Part shown: piece after piece, positions 30,791 through 43,980 of the stretch
How the letters are laid out: every line of letters begins with the position of its first letter
How positions within the stretch are numbered: position 1 is the stretch's first letter
NCBI RefSeq assembly: GCF_016859285.1
Contig: NC_053414.1
Span: forward strand, 274,517 to 338,516
DNA: 64,000 bases
From: Xiphias gladius
Taxonomy: Eukaryota > Chordata > Actinopteri > Istiophoriformes > Xiphiidae
Direction of reading: 5' to 3'
The notes under the pieces: model-generated
Database searches by the model: none
Seen by the model: the letters and a program-made list of their open reading frames with translations, nothing else
Told to the model about the DNA's origin: nothing
Made by a program: the position numbers and the translations under genes

Positions 30791-33700
30791 CCGCTTCTTT
30801 CTAACTCCACGCCCCCACAGTTTTCCAGGTTTCAGACTCGTAGTCTTCGGACCCGACCCGCGCTGACTCAGGGGACATCACCTGAGGACATGTTTCAGAC
30901 TTCACACAGACACGAAAGGCTTCATACTATCCCCAGCACCTGGAAACATACTGGGGTGTGAGATCAGCCGCGTTCCCCTTTAAAACGGAGGCATGTTCGC
31001 CAAAGTCGCCTTAATTTCTACCCACGTTTGGCAGTGTTGCAGCTGTTAATTTAAAGTGTTACCGCCGCAGCACCTCAACGGAAACAGGACTGAGCCTTCA
31101 GACTTCAGGGCGACATGTGGGGAGCGGGATTTATCGGTCCATCTGCATCACGACCTGCAGTGTGTGAACTGGGCCTGAACGCTGCCGTCTGACACTGTAA
31201 TGTGATTACTGCACATGTCATGTCAGTTTTCATCCCGATCTGGACAACATGCTCATAATTAATCTTGGCGTAAATCTGGACTTTGGCAGCCCGAGCCTGT
31301 GACACATGTTGCAAGACACGCGCACACACACACACACACACATTCACACGCACAGATATTCAAATGAACACATATACACAACCACACTGTAAATACAAAA
31401 ATACAAGGCTCAGACCCTCACAGCTACACAAAAAACACACGCACACACGCAGCATGCGGCTCAGACACACATCATGAGCATTAACGCCGCCGGTCTGGTT
31501 CCTACTTAGATCACACAGCATCACATCCACTGAAAACATAAAAATCTTGTTGGTGCTAAAATAAAATACAACATAGAAGTAAGATAGGAAGAAATGCTCA
31601 GAGTAGAAACAGTTGTCTGAGACGTTGAATAGAGTTTTTAAAAAGCTTCATTAGCATTAAAGGAGTGAGTGCTTGGCTCAAGGGCACTCACTGTTCACTA
31701 GTTTTGTCTCCAAAACAAACAGCTCACCAGTAATCATCTGTAGTAAAATAATATCATTGTGGAGCCGCATCATCCAAATGAACTCAGTTTAAACAAATTG
31801 TTCATCGGCGGTCGGCCCGTTAATTCCGTGTTCTTTAACGATAAATTCATAAACTCGCGTTACACCGACAGTTGAGGGAAGTTCGAGAGCCCTCCTGCCC
31901 CTGAGCGAGGCACCAGATAGTCCCTTTAAAGCTCACCGATAAACACAATCTGTCCTGTATGCTCAGTCCGAAGAACGATTCAGTTCTACAGGGAGAGACA
32001 GAGGGGTGGATCTTTTGCAGGAGAGACCTAAGCAGGCAATAAGAAAGGTAAATAAACAACTGGAATCATCCAGCCCTGACACTTAAGTTGCAGAGGATAG
32101 AAACATAGGAAAGCTAAAAGCATGTTTCCATTGTGCTTCTGTAATTAAGGGGAACCCCTCTTGTTTTTACACTTTTGTTTTTGTAGTTTAATCAAACAAG
32201 AGGGTAAAAACCAGTGAACATCGGTCTTTATTCCAGCTCCTGGCTGTGAATGTGACGTGTGACAGAATCATCTCTATTTTATCTCAACGGGAATGTGACG
32301 TTGAGTGTTTACAGATTTTGAAAGGCCAAATCCAAAAAAGTGCTATTTCTCACAGCTTCCTAATGCTGGTGTCCAAGTCCTCCACCCTAAACGACCATGG
32401 TGGGTGGTGTGTCCCTACCCCTCTGATACCAACCACAGGCAGGAGAGACGCCACAGGTGGGCTTGTTGTTAATGGGCGGTGAATTTTCAGTCAGCCTTCC
32501 GGTCCTCCGATCACCTGCCGTCATCGGCAGTTCGGAGTTCAACAAAGTTCAACAAACCGGTGGCAAAGTGGGCGCACATCCACCGCCGCCGGCGCTCACG
32601 TCTAAGTTTAAGGAAAAGTCTCTGTTTTTTAATCTGGTTTCACTCAGTGACACACATCTACAGATATGTAATACGATAAAAATATCTCACCCTCGCTCAG
32701 TTTGCATCTGTCTGTCGCAGTTACGAGGCTGCAGTGGAGACGACCGTCCCGGAATAACACGAGGTTTCCCTACTCTTCCCATTTTGCCCACACGCTATGA
32801 ATTTAGTGTAAGAATATGGGTTTCTCTTATCGACCTCAGTGAATCTTGATTAACTGTCAGTTACAGCAGCCATCGCCACATGTCCTGTCACGTTTTGGCC
32901 TCGTTCGCCCTCGGGAGGTGACGGATGGCGTGAGAGCAGGGCAGACCTTTCCCTCCGTACTTTAGGACGACGAGCCCGAGACTCGAGGCGAGGTCATTCA
33001 TTAAACATGGCCGTCTAAAAATAAAGGCCTCCTCCTTTCACCGGAACTGCTCTCTTTAATCTGGGCCAGAGCTTCGAGTGGTTTGCATCGGCACATGAGA
33101 GACAAAGAGGGATGTGTCACACGGGGAGGGGGAGGAGGAGGCGGACGTTTCATCTTCGTCGTGACCAGGGGATGGATTTGTACTTCGGGAGGTTCACTGC
33201 CCGACCTCTGACCTTTCTCCTTGGGTCTCCTCCAAGGAACAAATTTCTCAGCTTCGTATTATTTTGTGGCGGGGAGCTCTTTGCAATTGGCACAATCGCT
33301 ACGGCACATTTAGGTGACTCACTGTAGCGACGTGCGAAGAAGCTTTTAACTGCAGCGGCTCATATGAGACGATTACAACAAAAGCAAATTGATACCAACG
33401 AAAAAAAACAGCGTATAAGCCACATCACCGAGGAAAAAATAAATAAAACTAAACGATGGACAACACCGCTAAGGATTTCACGACTCAAGTGTCAAAAAAA
33501 TGTATAAAAACAAGTTTAAAGAAACACTGGGATGCCAAGGATAAAGAAGACGACATATCTACTCTCCCACCGGAACCAGCCGCGAAAACAAAAAAACAAA
33601 ACAAAACACAATATTCCCGCTCCTGCATGACGAGAGACCGGCCTACAATTTATTCTAATAAATAAAAGTTATGTTTCCTGAACTCTCCGGTGTAGTGTTT

Positions 33701-34134
33701 TCATTAGGGATGTAGGTATCCTGCATTATTTGAGAGTTAAATTATCCAAATTCGTACGTCCAGTTTTGTTTGGGGCTTCCATCAGCAGACAGGTATTTTT
33801 TTGGACACTTCAGTAAAGCATCAAAAAGATCATTTTTTTCCACAACAGACAGATTAAGCACGGAACTGTTTTTGAGCAGTGCGGCTGGCGGTGAGCTCGG
33901 CGGGATAGTTTTCTTTTTTAAAGACTGTTGTTAAAACATAAAGTTTCCTAAAGTCACCGTCAGTTAAACTATCACATCCTGCAGACCCCATCGAAACCAC
34001 AAAGGAATGGGAGGAATCTTACACAGGTTTCGTCTCTGTTAAATGTTGTCTTCAAGTGCAAACCATCATATTAAGGTTTTTCTATGACAACACGACAAAA
34101 TCGGAAACCCAGAATAAAAGTGGATCCATCTTCT
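30791..34134. other. Intergenic, no gene seen
   Basis: Mixed-composition DNA with a CA repeat at 31321-31346. Frames at 32246-32849 and 33456-33665 have no recognised domain. This is the far-upstream region of the dlg1 gene and may hold distal regulatory sequence, but nothing specific is visible. Confidence 0.4.
31321..31346. repeat. (CA)n microsatellite
   Basis: CGCGCA followed by about 11 CA units. Confidence 0.9.
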
Positions 34135-34840
34135 TTGGTCGGCCCCCCACTACTTCTTTGTCCAGGTTTTACAGAACCATCTTCTTCATGCGGATTTCTC
34201 CTCCTCCTCTATTCAGATTTACCCCCCGTCCTCCCTCCCTCTTCAGTTGGATGAGTTTTCTGCCTCCTCTTTTGATTTTCTCGAACCTCTGGACGACCTT
34301 TCACCCAACCCTCAGCTCTTTGTCCAACCTTTATCTCTCCTCCTCTTCTTCCTCTGTCTTGGTCCACCTCCAACCCTTTCTCTTACTCCAACTTTTACTT
34401 CCTCTCCTTTTCCTCTGTTTCTTCTCCTCCTTCAGTCAGGTTTAACCCCCTCTTCTTCTTCATCACGGCGTTTTCTCCCCTCTTTACTTTTACAGTCTTG
34501 TCCTTGCGTATCTGACCATCTCCCCGTCTGTTCATCATGAAGCGCTCCTCTTCCTCCAACTGTCATCTCTCCCCCTCTTCTTCCTCTGTCTTTCCTCAGC
34601 CTCCCTCTGCTTTCGGCATCTTTTCATTTTTTCATCTTCCATCTCTCTTCATCCCGGAGTTTTTCTACCTCCGCTCTTTGCTTTCTTCAAGTTTTATGGT
34701 CCCCTAATTTTTCGTCCAATTTTCCCCTCCTCTTCCTCTCTTGTCCTCCCTTTCCTCAGACTTTCACCTTTCCTTTCTCCTAATCCAAAAGTTTCCTCCC
34801 CACCCTGACCCTCCTCCTCCTCCTCCTCCTCCTCGGTCCT
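34135..34840. repeat. Long polypyrimidine tract (CT/CTC-rich)
   Basis: About 700 bases in which the plus strand is dominated by C and T (CTCCTCTTCTTCCTCTG-like phrases), ending in a nearly pure (CTC)n run at 34809-34834. Low-complexity frames such as the Ser/Leu-rich plus and Glu/Pro-rich minus frames here are by-products. Confidence 0.85.
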
Positions 34841-34966
34841 GTAGGTGAGCTGCATGATTGGGCGGCAGGTTTGAGGGGTAGGCTTTTGGAAATCACATGG
34901 TTCACATTCCCAGCCCTGTGAGACGCCATTTTGGAGGAAAGTTTGGAATTTGTAGACCTGTGAAGG

Positions 34967-35037
34967 TGGAGGAGGAGGAGGAGGAGGAGGAAGAAGAAGG
35001 GGGAAAAAAAAAGGAAGAAAAGAGAAAGAGAGGAGGG
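34967..35037. repeat. Purine tract (GGA)n-(GAA)n
   Basis: GGA run at 34967-34991 followed by AAGAAGAAGGGGGAAAAAAA and more purines. It is the complement of the (CTC)n run 130 bases upstream, so the pair forms an inverted repeat just 5' of the dlg1 first exon. Confidence 0.9.
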
Positions 35038-35040
35038 ATT

Positions 35041-35829
35041 TACACTCAGAGAAGTTTGACACGAATGCACAACGCAGGCTGTGCCGGGAATAATACACAC
35101 CAGTGTGCGGACCAGCGCGGGATAAGTCGGTCTTGGCTTGGCACGGCTTGACTTTAGGTGTGCCAGCAGCCTGGACCTTGAAGTTTTTTTTTAAATTTGG
35201 TTTATATCTGGAACAAGCATCGGGGCTCCGGGTCTGATCGTTCGCCTCCACCACAGTAGCAGCGGCGGCGGTCAACTCATGCATGCACGCAAACTGTTTT
35301 TTCTTTTTTTGCTTGGAGTTTGGCAAACGGCAGGTCCCAGTAGTTGAAAGCTACATTTACACTTTTTTTTTTTTTTCTCCACCAGCCGGGTGTCGCCACC
35401 GCTGTCAGCCTGCGAAGGTGCACGCCGGGGCAGGGAGCCTGCCTGACGGGGGACCAACAGCGCGGAGGGTCGGTAACGGACGGCGCTCGCCGGAGCTTCT
35501 TGCTGGCTCCTGCTCGCTTTCTGCGATAGTAGTTTTTCCTCTCTGTTTCTTTCTTCTTTTTTTTTTGCTGGTCCCCCCCCCGGAGGCTCGGTTGTGTTAT
35601 TTTGGTTGGACGTGTCAGTTTTCCCCTGACACCGAGTTTGTTTGTCGTTGGGGAACTTGGTGTCGTCGTGGAGGGATTTTCTTCAGCCCCGACTTGGAGC
35701 GGTGACAGCGGGGTTTAACTGGCGGAATAATCAATTAAAAAAAACAAAAAACAAAAAACGTCCTGTGCGGAAGGGGTGTATGTGGCTAACACGGACCTAG
35801 CTCCAGACCGAGCCGAGCCAGACCCGACC
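35041..35829 (+). promoter_or_regulatory. dlg1: dlg1 promoter and 5' untranslated region (probable)
   Basis: The 800 bases before the dlg1 start codon include a CpG-richer block (about 35390-35520, for example GCGAAGGTGCACGCCGGGGC and GGTAACGGACGGCGCTCGCC) and T-rich runs. A CpG-rich, TATA-less arrangement would suit a broadly expressed scaffold gene. The transcription start cannot be placed from sequence alone. Several upstream ATGs with short frames (35283, 35344) may lie in the leader. Confidence 0.45.
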
Positions 35830-35848
35830 ATGCCAGTCAGAAAGAAAG
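35830..35848 (+). CDS. dlg1: dlg1 coding exon 1 (start codon)
   Basis: ATG at 35830 in the context GACCATGC opens MPVRKK plus the first base of the next codon, followed by the donor GTAAGC at 35849. MPVRK is the N-terminus typical of the L27-containing isoform of DLG1/SAP97. The exon ends in phase 1, which completes GAT (Asp) with the AT at 38925. Only 19 coding bases, too short to be found as an open frame; recognised from the join with exon 2. Confidence 0.85.
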
Positions 35849-38800
35849 GTAAGCAGCTTTCACTTAACACATTAACTAGCAAGCTAGCTCGGCTAACCGC
35901 TGCCCGCGGGGAGAAACTCAAACTGCAGCCTCGTACAAAGAAACACGACACTTAAACTGACACCGACACGTTAACGCAGATATAGCCCGACACGAAGGCA
36001 GCCCACTCGGCTTATTTCGGCCTCACCGAGCCGTGCCGTGCCAGTCAGGTAAAGTGAGTTAAAGTAGGGCTAGCCGGATAGCCGCCGTTGCTAACCAAGT
36101 TGTATGTGGGGCACCTTGTCCGGAGACGAGCTCCTAAACTAAAAATAAACTCTAAAATTAATAAAATATTTACAGGTTCTTCAACAGTCGGCGCAGCTGT
36201 CCCGAAGTAGGTTTACCGTAAAATTTAGAACAACCGTTCCCACATACTTCCGAGCTCAATAAACGTGTACGCTTTTTACTTTTCTTCTGGAAGAAATCCG
36301 ATTCTCAAATTGTGTCAAAGCGACAAACTGTGCGTTAACAGCAGCCTCGTTATACTCGGTGTTTATATCTGAACCCCCACAGTATCAGTCCGGTGCTTGC
36401 GATGTGCTGATACACCCAGATATCAGGTCTGGTCGAGTTCATTCATCTGGGCTCCATCTGTGGGGAATTCTGTTAGGAATTGATCATGTAAACGTTACTT
36501 TGATTACCCATGAAGTTTATTACCAAAAATAAAGACAGTGAATTCACAGAACATGTTCCCAGAACCCAAAGTGATGTTTTTATACCTGATGTACATTTTT
36601 TTTGTTTGTTTGTTTGACCAAAGAATAAATAGAATCTCCCCATTTCAGGGTCTCTCGCACTGGTTTATGGGGGAGATTTGTTCATTTTTGTTCGGTTTAT
36701 TTGACATCGACATCACACACAACTACAAAAAGGTCTCAAGCCCACACCTTATTTAAATGTAGAGGTGGCAGTGCTGCAAGTCAAACATCCAAAATCTAAA
36801 TCATAAAGTTTTACAGTGAGGACCGTCGGCCCGCACTTCCGAGTTTTCCCTCATGTTTGACTTTTTAGTGAATTGTGGTCGTTACTTTTTAGGGCTGCAA
36901 CCAGAAGTTGTTGCCATTTTCTATGAACCTGTGTTTCTTTCAATTAAACCGATTCCTTATGTCTATAGATCATCAGAAACTCTTGTAATATGTCCAGTCC
37001 CGGCCCCAGTATCCCCAGAGGCCACGGTGATGTCTTCTGATGTCTGGTTTTGTTGGATCGACAGTCCGAAAGTCAAACACGATCAGTTTGCGACAATATC
37101 AAACAGAGAAAAGAAGAAAAACCTCACATTTGAGACGCAGGAACCAGAGGACGTTTGGTGTCGTAGCTTAAAAAATGACTTGAACCAGCACTCGTTTATC
37201 GAAATTGTCGACGATTAGTTTTCTGTCCATGTAGTAATTGACAGCTCAGCTCTAAGTAAAGGTCAGCGAATCAGGCTCGGCGCAGATGAAGGCATCGGGC
37301 CAGCTCAGAGTTTATAAGGCATCAAAACGTCAGATTCTGCCGATGAAGAAACAAATGCTGACTAAACCAAAGCAAAATCAGATAAAAGGCTTATGGTGAC
37401 ATGAACACATCATAAACCTAAGGTTTAACCAGAGAATATTTGGTACATTTTTACTGTGTAAGTATCTAACCTTCTCAGCACGGTTCATCTATCATCTGTG
37501 TTAAATACCTGTCCATTGCAGGATCCCTGGCCGTGTTTCATAGTGGAGGCAGACCACCTCGCCAGAAACAGACGCAATCTCGGCTAACTTTTATTTCACA
37601 CGTTAACGCGCGTCTGCAAAATAAAACATCGGCCTTTAGGGAAAAAGAGCAGAGGAGATACTTCACACGGCAAATGTGATATATTTAATCAATGTGGCTT
37701 CTGGTTAGGCCAGTGGTTTCCATCCTTTTTTGGCTTGATACCCTTTATAAAGTGAGGCACTGCCTCGTTATGACCCTATGGGACAGGTTCCATATGGCTG
37801 TGACCTCTGAGCTGTCTCATTTAGTTTGAATGATTTTTGCTGACCTGCAGAGGTGAAACTGTGCACTGACTTATAATTTGTTGTCGTAAATGTAGTTTTT
37901 GGTAATATTAGGCTTTAAAAGTCATTCAGTCTTCTCAGATTTGTATTTATGGTGTCCCATCTTTATCCTGAACATTTCATCACATTTTTTAAAATCTTGT
38001 TTTGGTCGATGTTTTTTTTTTTTTTCAGCAGTAGAATCAGATGTTTTGATGCCCTGTAAATCCTCAACTGACCTGATGCTTCCGACTGTGCTGAACCTGA
38101 TATACTGACTTTATTTAGAGCTGATTTGTCAGTTAACCTATCAGTTGATCAGCAGAAAATTAATTGTCAGTAATTTAGATGAACAATTAATCACTTTAGG
38201 TCATTTCTTCGGCAAAGATACCAAACGTTCTCTGGTTCCAGCCCCTGAAATGTGAGTACTTTCTGAATATCGGGCTTTTAAAGCAATTCAACTGTCTCAG
38301 GTTTTTATTTTTTATTTTTTTTATTTGCTATGTCCTATTTTCAACGTAAGCATTTTATCTGATTTCTTTTCGTTTTGTTCCGGTCAAAATTAGTCGACTT
38401 CTTTAGCAGCGGGATCAGAAGTTTTGTTGCCCTATGAAGCCAGAGCTGACCTGGTGCTTCCCTCTGTGCACTGGTACACTGACCCGATTAATCAATAATT
38501 TTGATAAAAGATTAATGGTTTTAAGTTATTTCCATCCGACATTTCCTGGTCCCAGCCTCTGTAGTGTGGGGATTTGCTGCCATCTCTGTTTTATCACAGT
38601 ATAAAGTTGAACTGAACTTCATTTATACTGAAAAGGATATGTAAAACATTAACATTTCTTCTTATTTGGACCTTTAAATTATCTCTCTGATATGTTTATA
38701 CAGCCAGAATAGCTCAGTATTGCAGCGCTGAGGAGTTCCTGCTGAAGAAAAGTAGTTGTGGCTCTGCCTGTCTGCTGAGCTGAAGCTGCACATTGCTGCC

Positions 38801-38924
38801 ATCGCGTCTCAGATCAGTTTTCATTAGTCGCCGAGGCCCAGAATGAACCGGCAGCAGCCACTACTCTGCTCTGCACTGTCGTATCCCAGACTCACCTCTG
38901 CTGCTTCCTCCTCCTGTTGTCCAG
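35849..38924 (+). other. dlg1: dlg1 intron 1
   Basis: 3076 bases, GTAAGC to TTGTCCAG. The first 250 bases are CpG-rich (GCTGCCCGCGGGG and neighbours). It then holds a GGGCTGCAAC-type repeat at about 36890-37215 and two diverged tandem units at about 37893-38240 and 38245-38560. No other gene seen. Confidence 0.8.
37893..38560. repeat. Two diverged tandem units of a dispersed repeat
   Basis: Both units contain GGCTTTAAAAG / GGCTTTTAAAG, then (T)n, then ATCAGATGTTTTGATGCCCT / ATCAGAAGTTTTGTTGCCCT, and then CTGACCTGATGCTTCC / CTGACCTGGTGCTTCC. A third partial copy is at about 42908-42935 (AATCAGATGTTTTGATTACC). The right ends carry GATTAATC motifs like the GGGCTGCAAC-type repeat. Confidence 0.6.
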
Positions 38925-39056
38925 ATGCCGAGCGAGCTCTGCTGCTGCTGGAGGAGTACCGGGCCAAGCTGAACCACACGGAGGACCGGCAGCTCCGACA
39001 CTCCATCCAGAGGGTCATCGACATCTTCCAGAGCAATCTCTTCCAGGCTCTCATAG
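38925..39056 (+). CDS. dlg1: dlg1 exon 2: L27 domain
   Basis: 132 bases between CTGTTGTCCAG and GTACGA, phase 1 at both ends. Translation with the carried G begins [16 protein letters not shown] and ends NLFQALI, followed by the split Asp codon. This is the L27 domain by which DLG1 pairs with CASK and other L27 proteins at cell junctions and synapses. The segment [20 protein letters not shown] agrees with DLG1 rather than DLG2 or DLG4, as far as I recall those sequences. Exon length and phase match the vertebrate gene arrangement expected for a single L27 exon. Confidence 0.95.
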
Positions 39057-42000
39057 GTACGATCGCCCAGGGTCATCGCACTACACATACTGGGTTTGGA
39101 CGTAGTCTTGTTAAAGGTCTCTCTCTGTTTTCAGCTCTCAGTACATTTGTAGCTTCTGCCTGGATCTCTGTGGTTTGGAAGTTAGTTTCACTCCCGTGTT
39201 CCTGTTGGTTTACTGATCACTTTGAGTCATATCAGAACTGCGTTACGATACTGCAAATGCAAACGACCTTTCCTGCTGTGGCTTCTGCATACTAAAAGCT
39301 TTCCACTGGCCAGTCAATTGGATGCTTTTTCTTTGGTGCAGAAATTAGAGTAAATGCAGCGTCTTTGTTGTAAAATTGTTTTTGTCACTGGTGGTTCAGG
39401 TAAACAACTTTTAACCTGCTGTGCAGCGCAGTGGAATACCACTCGGCTGAGCCAGCGTGGCTCGACTGATGGCGGGAGTTGACGGGATGCCTCGGCTCTA
39501 CTAACACCCCCCCCAATAGCGGAGAAACCCTGTGACTTACCTTATGTTGACTGCTTCTGTTGCAGTCTTTTGCTTCTTAAATTAGTACTGATGTGTGTGG
39601 TACTGTCTGCATGTTTTATGATACCGCTGAGCATTTTGCAGAGTCCAGGCAGCGTTGTAAACAGTACGCCGACGATTTCTTTCAGTGTAGGAAGGTTGTG
39701 GAAGGGTTGAAGCTGTTTTGTGGTTGAAGAACGTAGTAAGTCAGCAGGAGAGACACTGGAGTGCAGAGCCAGAGTTATTAGGAAAGATAAATTTTTACAG
39801 CCATTTCGATTTAATTATTTTGATTTTCATGCAGGAGTCGGGTTGGGTCTGTGTTTCTGTATCAGTGTAAGCAAATCTGACTGTTGTATCAGTTCCCCAA
39901 TATGTGTTGTTTAATCTTTACACCTAACTCTAACGTGGGGTAAACCGCCGATTAAATTCTTTCATGAAGGTCAAATATCAGCTGATAAATGTCAGTAAAC
40001 TGATAATGGTTTAACAGCCCCGGGCGACCTCTCTTGACCTTGCCGTGTTTGTGGATCTGTAGGAAAGAGTCGGGCATCATAGTTGCAGCCGTCCGCGTGT
40101 TTGTTTCCTCCGTGTGAGCCGTCACAGAGGGGCGAGAGGTCATAAAGTTTCCCGGTGTGTCGGTGTGACCATCTGTGAGTAGCGTACGCAGCCCGAGCAA
40201 ACACCGACAGCATCTTGGGGACGGGAAAAAAAAAAAAAAAAGTTTGCAGATGTTTCAGTTTCTTTGTTAAATGAAAAGACCACAGCGTTATAAAGACATG
40301 AGGCGACTGTCTTCATAACTCCTGTGGCTGGCTTTTTTTTTTCTTTTTTTTTTTTTCTTCTCTAATTTGTTTTGTGGTAAACAAACAAGCTGAAATTAGC
40401 TCACTAGTTCAGAGAAGGTCAGAGTCGGTAACAAGAAGAAATTGTTCAGTCAGAGTTTTGTGACTCTACATGAGAAAAACCTTGTTATTTTTCTCAGTTT
40501 CTAGTGAAAATCAGCCACAGCGGATGGGTTGTTATGTAGTCTGCACTGTGTTTTACAGCTACAAATAGCTCAGGTCAAACATCCTGCAGAATGAGCGCGA
40601 ATCCTGTAACATTACGAATGCACGGTGTGGATTTGAGCATCTCGTTCAAGGACATTTCAGCAGCTGAAGGTTGGTTTCTGTATTCACCCAGTCATATCAG
40701 TTCATCAGTCCATCCTGTCAAACAGCCTGATGAGTGAAAGTGTGATAAATCGCAGCGTAACGACACTGACAGCTCTTGACGAGCTCCTAACGAGATCCTG
40801 GACTGCAGACTCTTAACACAGAGGGTTTTTTTTTTTTTACGGTGTTGGCCCTTTTTATTGGTTTTCACCGCAACATGTCCGTGTGTTGAAATTGTTTTCA
40901 ATCTTCACTTTTGCCAACGTGGAGCTGGTTCACAGCCGTGTTCACGAGTGCTAATAACATAAGAACCGATTATTTTTCCTGAAAGAGATGAAACATGTCA
41001 GTTAATCTTCTCTTTGTAAGATATTATGAAACAGAGGTCACCCTGCAGGTTTCCAGGAGTCGGCGTTTATGTGGTGTTTTGGCGACAGCGTTGTGTTTTT
41101 GTGACGGGCTGTCACCTCGCTGCCAGCTAACGGGACCTGAGTAAACTGAGACACCGCTGCGGGGTTAATGGACGCCGAGCAGCAGGAATGTGGTCCGATC
41201 TGTTTGAGATTCCCAGGACTCACTGACTCTGACCGACTGTCTTATAGTCTGGCACTTTTTCAGCTGTCTGACTTTGAAAGTGAAGCTGTGTGTCAAGCTT
41301 CGCCAAACGCCACCGTCAGTTGGTAACAGGCTGTGAATTGTATAAAACGCAATTTGACTTTAAGTCTTACTTTTTAAATTGTGAGGTTTTCATTTCTGCC
41401 CATATATTGGGTACGTTTTCCACCCGTTTATGCACATTTTCAAGTAACATAAAAGAAAGAAGAAGAGACCCTGACATTGCTGCCTCCTCCTTTACTCTAG
41501 ACAAAACTTTTCTCTCCTGCCGCCACTCGCTGTGAGTGGACTCGAAAACGAATGAATCAAAACAGCAGAGATGCATTTTAGGTAGGAAGCAGCAGTGAAA
41601 TGTCACGATCAGGGCTAACAATATATATTCACCCGGCGTGGTCAGATGTAGACACTCAGCTCCTGTATTCAGTCTCTGTGACAGAGCTGTGACTCTGTGT
41701 TTTTATTTAAAATAACTCTGAGCAGCGTCACTAATCTAAACAGACTGGCTGTACCGACATTAGCCAGTCCACCTGATCAATACACAACTTTAAAGTCAGT
41801 TTAGAGTTCTGCACGGGCTTAAAACCGGGACCCAAATCCAGCTTGTGCCTTTATCGTTCAGATTCGACCAAGCTGAACCCGCCTGGTACTGCTGAATGTG
41901 AGACCTGAACCTGCCCTCAAAGCGAAGATATATTTTTGTTATTTCTTCTCCAAAGACAAATCCTTATGCAGCTTTGGAAAGGCTTACTCACCTAAAAACC

Positions 42001-43704
42001 AACTAATCCGACATGGTCCAATGGACCAGCCGAGAATGTAGCAGCAGTGTGGTGCAGCAGCACAAAACCTACACCTCAAAATCCACCGTGAACCTCTTCG
42101 AGACACAGGCTGAAGTTTTTGGAGCGCCCCCCACAGTAAACCAACCCCCGACCTGAGCATCAGTGGATAAATCTTAAACCTGCTGTGTGTGCAGAACAGA
42201 CTGAAGTATCTCAGAAAAGAGGCTGAAAATGAATCAGTCAGGAACAGGAAGACTTGGAGCTGCTGCACAAGGTGTTTGCAGGGGGCGGGGGGGTTACTGA
42301 GTACTGACTTAGATACTTTTTTACTAAGGCAGAGGTTTAGTGATGATACGCACACTGCAGTCCAACTGCCACCATGTAACCCTGCGGCATCTTGACATAG
42401 TAAATTATCTGCCTTGTTAGATCATCTTTACCTTTTCCCGGTATAGACCAGATGAACGTGGCCAGTAAACCCAGCGTCGTTCCACACCGACCTTGGTCGT
42501 TCACGTTGTCACCAATGATTGTCACCTGAGCCGAACCGGTCCCGATGTGACCCGTCCAGCCATGAGTGTAGGTACGAGATTACGATGTATGTGGCTTTTG
42601 CCTTTTCTCTCAAGATTTGTGTTACGAAATCACTTCCACATTAGCTACCAAGCACTTGTGTTGTGCTACTGTATGTAACCGTAATGTAAATACCGAATGT
42701 CAACAATACCGTGATGTGAGAAATTTTGATCACAGTGAGATTTATACCGGTATTATCATGACCAATATGATATGAAGCAGTGTCTGCTGCCCCACTTATA
42801 ACATCATCTGATCACATCACATAAACATGTGAAACATTTCAATGGAAACATGATTACTGACAGTTGACGTCTGGTTTTATTTATTAATGTCTACATTAAT
42901 AAAGACTCACAGCAAAATCAGATGTTTTGATTACCTGTAAAACCTGAAGCAGACGGGCTGTGATTGAACCGAACTCACTTCAACTGATCACGGCTGCTGC
43001 CCTGCAGGGGGAAATTCAAACCAATCCACAGTAATTACAATATTTATTATGTAATGTAATCACTTAACTTGCTTTGTGCCATAAGGGAAACCAATGTAAA
43101 AGAAACTAGTGTCACTGATTAAATATTTATGAGGCTGAACGTACGAGAACAAGTATCCGTGTAAGCCTTTAAATTGGTCACTTATACATCACCTCACAGG
43201 AGCCCCACGTTTAATAAAATCCTTTAATTACCGGCTCTGTTACCACCAGTGAGCTCGAAACTTCGGCTTGATTTGTACAAAGATCAGGGTTAATTTTCAT
43301 GGCAGCTGACTCACTGTTTCAAGAGGGGAAAGTGCTCCTTAACCAGACGACGGTGACGGCTCCATTCCTTTGGTTTCTGTCCTTTCTGCAAACATCCAGT
43401 CCAGGTTCCTACTCTCAGCTTCATCTTCATCACTAATAGATGAGTGCAAATCATCAGTGTGAACTCAGTGGCCTGGTTTCTGCTCTCTTCATCTTCATCT
43501 TTCTTCTGTTTGTCTCCTCTGCTGCTCGAAGCACAGACACATCATACCGATTTACTTATTTTTTATTTGGGTTTATGAGGCTTCAGACTTTCATTGGTCA
43601 TTGTTGGATTATTGACAGTTAGAAGGAGAGAACAAAACATGAGCTGGATATATCAACAATTAAGAAAAGCTAAACTGACTACATGTGGCATTAGATCTGC
43701 AAGT

Positions 43705-43980
43705 AATCAATTGTCTACACTGCAAATTATTTTCTTGATTAATCGATTTAATTGTCTGGTCTAGTAAACATCAGGAAAAAAAAACCAACCAAACAGTTTC
43801 CTTGTACCCAAATACCCTCGATAAGACAAGCAATTTGAAGACGGTCTAAAAACCAAAGATATTCACAATTTACAACAATGGGTACAATTTACAACTAGGT
43901 AGTGTTTGGCATTTTTGCTTGAGAAAGTGGCTTAAATGTTTAAACAACTAATCGATTCATTCAGCGCTATGTGGCATCAT
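43705..43980 (+). repeat. Copy of the GATTAATCGATT dispersed repeat
   Basis: Contains TTTTCTTGATTAATCGATTT, AATTGTCTGGTCTAGTAAAC, AACCAAAGATATTCACAATT and ends with ACTAATCGATTCATTCAGCG. Confidence 0.65.

Noticed and set aside
34694-35326. 210-codon minus-strand frame with Pro and Glu runs
   Set aside because: Spans the CTC and GGA tracts. The homopolymer stretches come from simple repeats, and it overlaps the dlg1 upstream region.
38843-39295. Single 150-codon frame covering the L27 exon
   Set aside because: Only 38925-39056 is exon. The flanking codons are intron that happens to be open.
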